Below, piece by piece: positions 61,101-64,000 of a stretch of DNA of 64,000 nt. Origin of the DNA: Diprion similis (lineage: Eukaryota; Arthropoda; Insecta; Hymenoptera; Diprionidae); NCBI RefSeq assembly GCF_021155765.1, contig NC_060107.1:1966501-2030500 (forward strand). Direction: 5' to 3'. A model generated the notes under the pieces. The model was not told the DNA's origin. It did not search any database and worked only from the letters and a program-made list of their open reading frames with translations. Within the stretch, counting starts at the first letter, position 1. Every line of letters begins with the position of its first letter. Both the position numbers and the translations under genes were made by a program.

Positions 61101-63869
61101 ACTGCACAGCGCTGTCCTCAAGATTGCTTCGTGATAACGACTATCCCTAACGACTATGGAGGGTGGAACGTGGTCTGAGTATACATGGTGTGCCTATGAG
61201 TGCAGCTTCTTTGTCCAAAAAAGTTTCTCTCTCGCGTTGAACTAGACTTAAGTAAGATGTCTACCAACAGCGCCAAAATACCCTAGATCGGAGGTGATTA
61301 ATTGTTGTGACGTTGAATCTACGTGGAGAAAAAAAATGAGCGAGACTTTAAATAACTCACAACTCAACTATACATGATGGTATTACCGAGCAGGGTAGCG
61401 TTTTCCAGAAAAATAATTCCCTAACAATATAGAGATTTCTTTAGACGGTTGGTACACATCTCGCTTAAAGGTTTTAACCTCGAAGAAAGGGGCGTGTCGT
61501 AGGAGTTCCAGGCACACCATATATACTCACACCACAGAGTAGATGTAAGGAAGACTATCTACGTATATAAAAACTGTCCGTAAAATACAGTGAAATTAAG
61601 ATGGCGTTGGTGTAGCAAAAGTTCCACATTTAAAAAGAAAGCGGCAATCGAATTGAACCTTGATTGCTTTTACTAGCACCATTCTGGTGGCTTTTTGATG
61701 GACACATTTTCAATTGAAAACCCATAGGAGATACCCATCCGTACCTCTACCCGCCGTACTAACGACCCTTATTTCCCTCTACCTTTACCCCAAACTTATC
61801 CCATCAAACCCTGCCGTTTGCGGGTAACAACGTTTTCCTCACGTGCAAAGGTATGTCGGGTGCAACTCTGTAGTAGATGCGTTAGGGTGGTCGTTAAATC
61901 TGAAGGAGGGGGGGGGGGGTTCAATGTTGGATGGTCGTAGATCGGTGTTAAATATGAAAAAAAAAAAATTTCTATTTTCAGTACAGATTCTTCATAAAAC
62001 TGCTGTTTATGATGAAAAGAAAAAAAAAACCCCAGCTGAAAATTCGAGCTCTATCGGATAAGATTTAGGGGTCCAGCTTTCGAGTTTTTTTTTTTTTATG
62101 GATTAAAATAACACGTGAAAAAAAATACTCATCTTGATACTCACCGTCGATTTTCCGTGAAAATACAGACGAAAGTGAAAAATATCAAGACACCGTTTTT
62201 TTTTTTTTTCAGGCAACAATATTATGTAACTGAAAAAAGGTCTCCGGATATTTAATTTATTTTTCAATTTCGCATGTTTCGAGAATCATTATGACTCGAA
62301 AACTGAAGAAATTGAATAATGAAAAATAATCGTATTAAAATCAGAGAAAATAAAATTTTTCATAATTCTTTTTTGTTTTTACTTTTTTTTCTTTACAAAA
62401 TATTGCCGTCTACAAAAAAATGTATCTTGATATTTTACATTTTCGTCTATATTATCGTGCGAAATCGAGACGGCGAGTGTTAAGGTGAGCATTTTTTTTT
62501 TTGCTTGTTCATTGTAAAAACTAAAACTCGAAAGCGGGGCCTCTAAATCTTATCCGATCGAGCTCAAATCTGCAGGTGACTTTTTTTTTCGTCATAAACG
62601 ACAATTTTGCAAGGATTCTACACTGGAAACAATTCTTTTTTTCTTCATTTCTTTTGAACCAATTTAATATATATGTATGTATTACAGGTATGTAGGTTCC
62701 ACGTAGAGATTCACCGGGGCTCGCAGCTCAATTCGCTCGAGACAAACTCCCGGGTTTCCGATTTTCCAACCCGCGTCCATCAACCCCTAACCTAATTTGC
62801 TTTTCGCCGAATGTTTCTCGTTCGTTACGTATTACGAATATACCGTAATAAATATAACCGTCCGAAGGGGGTAAATTATATACGTATATATAGATAATTC
62901 CGTAATCCCTGCGTGCGTACTTTGTATATTACATCCACTTGAAAAGAGGGAATTTTGCTCAAACCTGACAGGAAGAGAGAGACGTATCACGGTTTTTGGC
63001 CCAAACAAAAGAAAATGAAATAGAAAAAAATATAATTTTTACTATAAATGTAGCAAATCTTAATCTGCAGACACAGAGTTTGGTTTCTAAAGTAAATTCT
63101 ACATTTTACGTTGTATATTTATTTATTTTATCAAAGAAACCTGATATTGTGTAAACGAGGGTTTCCTGCAGTTTTCTGTAAATTAATTTCCACTTTTATC
63201 CTCTTCGTCGAGAAATTGCAAGATTTTTTTTTACAATTATTTTTACATTGCAAATATGCTATACTAATAATATTATATGCATAACGATTGAACAATATGA
63301 AGATGTGTATAAATAATTTCGGGAATTGAAAATTGAACAAAGTTATTATAATAATGTAACGATAGTAATTAACATCCTGTTGATAATTACGTACGGTAAC
63401 TAAAAAATTAAATTATATAACATTGATTTAATAAAATTTATGAATGAAAATTCGATAAACATATGCAGTATACTTTACGAAGTAACATTTGAATAAGACA
63501 ATCTTTATGCATAAGCTAACTAATTGTGAGACGAAAATTTTCGGAGAAACTCATCTTTTATTACTTGACTAAACTGAATTTTTTACTATTAATATACGAG
63601 TTTTTGGGACGAGTAATTTATTGTTAGTAATGATTTGTCGAAGTTGAATAAGAACGAGAAGGAAAGAATAAATGTGAATTGAATTGTATCGTCGATAAGG
63701 GACTTGAGAAAAACGTGCAGCGGAAAATACAGAGATTAAATAACAATGGTAATTGCGATAGTATAATTAAAATGTGCGATTTACCTCGCTTCGAAGTGCT
63801 GTCGGCGCTGCTAGTAAATCCAGGTACAGCAATCACGAGAACAAAGAGTCCACAATATACCCAAAACAT
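20542..63869 (-). CDS. mmd: ADAM11/22/23-type disintegrin-metalloprotease-like protein (mind-meld), 22 exons, non-catalytic
   Basis: Type I membrane ADAM. Exons (transcript order): 63785-63869, 47545-47595, 44916-45061, 42731-42810, 42038-42107, 41606-41752, 40589-40786, 40340-40414, 39579-39751, 39028-39194, 38717-38880, 37787-37960, 35917-36221, 35093-35212, 34915-34996, 34737-34832, 33795-33957, one of 31327-31429 or 27618-27717, then 25261-25413, 24157-24228, 22197-22922, 20542-21172. With the 103-nt transmembrane exon this is 3981 nt, 1326 aa, no internal stop, all phases matching. Order: signal peptide, prodomain, metalloprotease-like, disintegrin, cysteine-rich, EGF, transmembrane, ~527-aa tail. 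Assignment to the ADAM11/22/23 clade rests on [10 protein letters not shown] in the disintegrin loop, the [11 protein letters not shown] cysteine-rich block and the lost catalytic Glu. In vertebrates this clade gives neuronal adhesion receptors, not proteases. The first intron is 16.2 kb and could hide alternative 5' exons. Confidence 0.94.
24827..25067. mobile_element. Imperfect long inverted repeat in mmd intron
   Basis: Arms of about 85 bp: the left holds ACATGTTCGATAACCCTAGA and GTTGGATGAGCACCGTTTGC; the right holds their complements around TCTAGGTTTATTGAACATGC and GTGCAAACGGTGCTCATCCA. The centre is GC-rich. No ORF of note. Confidence 0.65.
25708..25836. repeat. (TA)n tracts
   Basis: Two TA runs with a short TG run between them, in the mmd intron between 25413 and 27618. 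(AAT)n tracts follow at 25930-26010 and 26210-26275. Confidence 0.85.
27618..27717 (-). CDS. mmd: mmd transmembrane exon, version B
   Basis: 100 nt, phase 1 in (CCGCAG acceptor) and phase 2 out (GTCAGT donor). Joined to the stalk it reads [17 protein letters not shown] then [21 protein letters not shown], a typical single-span membrane segment. This version matches my memory of the fly mmd transmembrane region. It shares the last nine residues with version A except one (L for G). Including both exons, or neither, shifts the frame into a stop in the next exon. Confidence 0.88.
28162..28208. repeat. (AAT)n microsatellite
   Basis: About 13 trinucleotide units followed by AAC units, in the intron between the two mmd transmembrane exons. 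Confidence 0.85.
29475..29530. repeat. (TA)n microsatellite
   Basis: An uninterrupted TA run of about 28 units in the mmd intron. Confidence 0.9.
30379..30570. mobile_element. 192-bp TIR element between the two mmd transmembrane exons
   Basis: Termini GTTAAAATTTAATGCGCACG and CGCGTTATACAAATTTTAAC are inverted repeats of ~40 bp (GCGCTGAAATCCGAAAG / CTTTCGGATATCAGCGCG). An inner inverted repeat AATTTTCACAGT / ACTGTGAAAACTT also pairs. Non-coding. Confidence 0.7.
30837..30903. repeat. (AAT)n/(GAT)n compound microsatellite
   Basis: AAT and AAC units pass directly into about ten GAT units. Confidence 0.85.
31327..31429 (-). CDS. mmd: mmd transmembrane exon, version A
   Basis: 103 nt, phase 1 in (TTTCAG acceptor) and phase 2 out (GTACAG donor). 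Codes [19 protein letters not shown] then [15 protein letters not shown], a clear membrane-spanning segment with a basic stop-transfer continued in the next exon (RRK). It is phase-identical to the exon at 27618-27717 and shares the FALMAxCYR end, so the two look like a tandem duplication used alternatively. Confidence 0.85.
32124..32158. repeat. C-rich tract
   Basis: 35 nt almost entirely C with single T or A interruptions; the complementary strand is a G-rich tract able to form a quadruplex. Confidence 0.7.
33035..33083. repeat. (TA)n microsatellite
   Basis: TA run of about 24 units in an mmd intron. Confidence 0.9.
33503..33587 (-). other. mmd: Possible third alternative membrane-proximal exon of mmd
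   Basis: 85-nt segment after a TAATTTAG acceptor, phase 1 in, ending TACAG at a GTTATT donor with phase 2 out, exactly the phases of the two transmembrane exons. It would code [20 protein letters not shown] followed by LQKILIIYR. Without splicing the frame runs 11 more codons to a stop at 33469, so it could instead be an alternative terminal exon. The donor is weak and the hydrophobic stretch short, so this is a candidate only. Confidence 0.3.
33795..33957 (-). CDS. mmd: mmd EGF-like and juxtamembrane exon
   Basis: Codes [19 protein letters not shown] (residues ~712-729), the core of the ADAM EGF-like repeat, then a ~36-residue juxtamembrane stalk ending KKETPYG. Phase 0 in, phase 1 out at a strong GTGAGT donor. 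A second in-exon donor (TCTG|GTAAAT, after AVSG) also leaves phase 1, so a shorter stalk is possible without frame loss. Confidence 0.9.
34023..34709. mobile_element. 687-bp TA-flanked element with internal tandem repeats
   Basis: Terminal inverted repeats ACCCTTTCAGTCACA (34023) and TGTGACCGAAAGGGT (ending 34709), one mismatch, flanked on both sides by TA (34021-34022, 34710-34711) as for Tc1/mariner-type insertions. The interior holds about four diverged tandem units of 110-170 bp, each with CCGCCATATTGCATCCGCCA-like sequence. No transposase. It sits in the mmd intron 25 bp from the donor of exon 34737-34832. Confidence 0.75.
34737..36221 (-). CDS. mmd: mmd cysteine-rich domain exons
   Basis: Exons 35917-36221, 35093-35212, 34915-34996 and 34737-34832 code residues ~511-711. 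They give the end of the disintegrin loop, the ADAM_CR region ([35 protein letters not shown]), a less conserved linker rich in Ser/Thr/Gly ([13 protein letters not shown]), [16 protein letters not shown] and the first EGF-like cysteines (ECSGKG). The donor of the last exon (GA|GTGAGT) lies 25 bp from a transposon end at 34709. Confidence 0.9.
36450..36993 (-). mobile_element. Decayed mariner/Tc1-like transposon remnant
   Basis: Terminal repeats CAGGGTGTCCCAGAATTCA and TGAATTTTGGGACACCCTG, flanked by TA on both sides. On the minus strand about 36686-36745 reads [18 protein letters not shown], a corrupted form of the PPRSPDLxPLDFFLWG block of DDE transposases, followed by an in-frame stop and [21 protein letters not shown] poly-A tract is near 36900. 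Too short and broken to be active. Confidence 0.7.
37787..37960 (-). CDS. mmd: mmd disintegrin domain exon
   Basis: This phase 0-0 exon of 58 codons (residues 453-510) starts [20 protein letters not shown] and carries the dense cysteine pattern of an ADAM disintegrin module ([28 protein letters not shown]). The integrin-facing loop continues in the next exon as [10 protein letters not shown]. There is no RGD. The xxNECD form resembles the AVNECD loop of ADAM11/22/23. Confidence 0.92.
38717..40786 (-). CDS. mmd: mmd metalloprotease-like domain with Glu-to-Met zinc motif
   Basis: Exons 40589-40786 (3' part), 40340-40414, 39579-39751, 39028-39194 and 38717-38880 code a reprolysin-type fold. The zinc signature HExxHxxGxxHD reads [12 protein letters not shown] at residues 384-395: His384, His388 and His394 are kept, but the general-base Glu is Met385. 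The Met-turn (GCIM, Met411) is present. ADAM proteolysis needs that Glu, so the domain should be inactive while perhaps still binding zinc. The Met codon is ATG in clean sequence with no nearby frame problem, so a sequencing slip is unlikely. Confidence 0.92.
40589..47595 (-). CDS. mmd: mmd prodomain exons and furin-type cleavage site
   Basis: Exons 47545-47595, 44916-45061, 42731-42810, 42038-42107, 41606-41752 and the 5' part of 40589-40786 code the ADAM prodomain (about residues 30-240). Recognisable blocks are [29 protein letters not shown] and [21 protein letters not shown]. The domain ends at RYKR (residues 237-240), a classical R-x-K/R-R proprotein convertase site just before the metalloprotease-like fold ([13 protein letters not shown]). 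A second basic cluster, NRRQK, is at 221-225. A retained furin site on an inactive ADAM agrees with processing for cell-surface folding and traffic rather than zymogen activation. Confidence 0.85.
40920..40965. repeat. 46-nt poly-T run
   Basis: An uninterrupted T homopolymer upstream of mmd exon 40589-40786. On the sense (minus) strand it is poly-A. Length is likely imprecise in the assembly. Confidence 0.9.
41186..41539. mobile_element. ~354-bp TIR element, copy 1
   Basis: Ends GAGTATACATGGTGTGCCTA and AGGCACACCATGTATACTC are near-perfect inverted repeats. The interior is non-coding and aligns along its whole length with 61177-61528 on the opposite strand. Lies between mmd exons 40589-40786 and 41606-41752. 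Confidence 0.8.
43694..43723. repeat. (GAAGT)n minisatellite
   Basis: About five GTGAA/GAAGT pentamers in tandem, in an mmd intron; a CCTT tract follows at 43936-43976. Confidence 0.8.
45145..45267. mobile_element. 123-bp inverted-repeat element
   Basis: Ends ATGGAACGAAGCCACCTCGG and CCGAGATGGCTCGTTTCCAT, with inner TTAGGCAACCGG / CCGGTTGCCTA. Lies 84 bp upstream of the acceptor of mmd exon 44916-45061. Confidence 0.65.
48010..48460. mobile_element. ~450-bp element with ~75-bp terminal inverted repeats
   Basis: The left arm (ACTCAACAAAGAATTGGCGT, ATCGTAAAGAGCAATAAATA) matches the right arm (TATTTATTGCTCTTAACGAT, ACGCCAATCAGTTGTTGAGT) and continues to GAACGATCTACAAA / TTTGTAGATCGTTC. In mmd intron 1. 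Confidence 0.7.
50171..50236. repeat. (TA)n microsatellite
   Basis: Long TA run within mmd intron 1; the spurious Tyr-Ile repeat ORFs here come from it. Confidence 0.9.
50634..50689. repeat. (CTTG)n/(CCTG)n tetranucleotide repeat
   Basis: About 13 tetranucleotide units alternating CTTG and CCTG blocks. Confidence 0.85.
52923..53097. mobile_element. 175-bp TIR element
   Basis: Ends TGAGTGCGCAAAA and TTTTGCGCACTCA are perfect inverts. Inner GCACTAGTGCGGGAAT pairs loosely with ATTCCCGCTCTAGTGTG. A repeat of the terminal motif at 52957 suggests nested or duplicated ends. Confidence 0.65.
55819..56098. mobile_element. 280-bp near-perfect hairpin element
   Basis: Two arms of 129 bp (55819-55947 and 55970-56098) are complementary with only a few mismatches around a 22-nt loop. 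Ends are TGACGGATTCC and GGAATCCGTCA; the stem centre is GGCGCGAGGCTAGCG / CGCTAGCCTCGCGCC. The very low divergence suggests a recent insertion. In mmd intron 1. Confidence 0.85.
56648..60955. repeat. Pair of diverged inverted repeats ~4.3 kb apart
   Basis: GGGGTATTCCACAGCAACTC at 56648 is related to the complement of GGAATTCCCC-type sequence ending near 60955, and similarity persists inward (ATATTTCAAGTCGATTGCG versus ATATTTCAAGTGACTTTG; AAAAATTCTCAAGAA versus AAAAATTCTCAGAAA). These may be the two ends of one old element or two solo copies. No transposase was seen between them. Confidence 0.35.
61177..61528. mobile_element. ~352-bp TIR element, copy 2 (inverted)
   Basis: Same family as 41186-41539, in reverse orientation (shared TTTAAATAACTCACAACTCA, TAGCGTTTTCCAGAAAAATA). 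In mmd intron 1. Confidence 0.8.
61950..62665. mobile_element. ~715-bp long foldback element
   Basis: The left half mirrors the right half for about 300 bp with ~75-85% identity by eye. Pairs include GCTCTATCGGATAAGATTTA with TAAATCTTATCCGATCGAGC, AAAATATCAAGACACC with GTATCTTGATATTTTA, and GGCAACAATATTATGTAA with TTACAAAATATTGCCGTC. A ~130-bp AT-rich centre separates them. In mmd intron 1. Confidence 0.65.
63785..63869 (-). CDS. mmd: mmd exon 1: start codon and signal peptide
   Basis: Codes [18 protein letters not shown] followed by [10 protein letters not shown]. This is a hydrophobic signal peptide of about 20 residues with a plausible cleavage after TSS or SSA. The donor GTAAAT leaves phase 1, which matches the phase-1 acceptor of the exon at 47545-47595 (junction residue Glu). 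The link therefore crosses a 16.2 kb intron and depends on phase and context, not on a transcript. Confidence 0.8.
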
Positions 63870-64000
63870 GTTTACGTCTTAACAACATTGTTTAATTCCA
63901 TTTTACATTACGCTCGTTAAACACTATGATGATGCTGGATTCGATGATTCTTCTCATGTTAGGTATAATCATTGGTACCTACTTGAGATTTGATTGTTTA

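Larger units (their letters stand above)
47596..63784 (-). other. mmd intron 1 (16.2 kb)
   Basis: Holds no exon I can support. Contents: five TIR or foldback elements (48.0, 52.9, 55.8, 61.2, 62.0 kb), one old inverted pair (56.6/60.9 kb), a 17-nt C run at 49455, (TA)n at 50171-50236, (CT)n near 50500-50538, a CTTG/CCTG tetranucleotide tract at 50634-50689, and long poly-T runs. A CpG-richer block at 57.4-57.9 kb is the least repetitive part. Confidence 0.6.

Overview
This is a 64 kb piece of an insect nuclear genome. Four intron-containing genes were rebuilt by hand from splice sites, reading-frame phase and protein family similarity. The AT-rich noncoding DNA, frequent CpG in exons, compact introns in housekeeping genes and abundant short inverted-repeat elements would suit a hymenopteran (for example a sawfly). 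The order is an inference; the insect-type gene set is secure.

Layout, left to right. (1) About 1-3.4 kb holds no confident gene: one weak exon-like segment, one ~127-bp MITE and one foldback hairpin. (2) 3593-7361, minus strand: a 10-exon L27-L27-PDZ-SH3-GK MAGUK, orthologous to MPP7 (Drosophila metro). (3) 8690-9373, plus strand: a 3-exon PHF5A gene, the 110-aa zinc-finger subunit of the SF3b spliceosome complex, divergent from MPP7. (4) 12880-18580, minus strand: a 14-exon SEC14L1/real-time (retm) gene with PRELI/MSF1, CRAL-TRIO and GOLD domains, about 699 aa. (5) 20542-63869, minus strand: a 22-exon ADAM gene of the ADAM11/22/23 type (mind-meld, mmd), about 1326 aa, filling two thirds of the window. 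Its phases and ORFs close from the signal peptide to the stop.

The most informative biology is in the ADAM gene. The zinc-site motif keeps all three histidines but has Met where the catalytic Glu should be, so it should be a non-proteolytic ADAM. Its single transmembrane segment is encoded by two duplicated, phase-matched, non-multiple-of-three exons (27618-27717 and 31327-31429). Only one can be used if the frame is to stay open, which gives alternative membrane anchors in front of a ~527-aa cytoplasmic tail. A third segment (33503-33587) has the same phases and may be a further alternative.

The ADAM introns are crowded with at least eleven short DNA elements with terminal or full-length inverted repeats. 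They include a 280-bp near-perfect hairpin, a ~715-bp long foldback, two copies of a ~353-bp TIR element in opposite orientation, a decayed mariner/Tc1-like transposase remnant, and a 687-bp TA-flanked element carrying tandem GCCAT repeats that ends 25 bp from a splice donor. Microsatellites are also dense. I saw no rRNA, tRNA, CRISPR array, operon or viral gene, and nothing that amounts to a wholly new multi-gene system.
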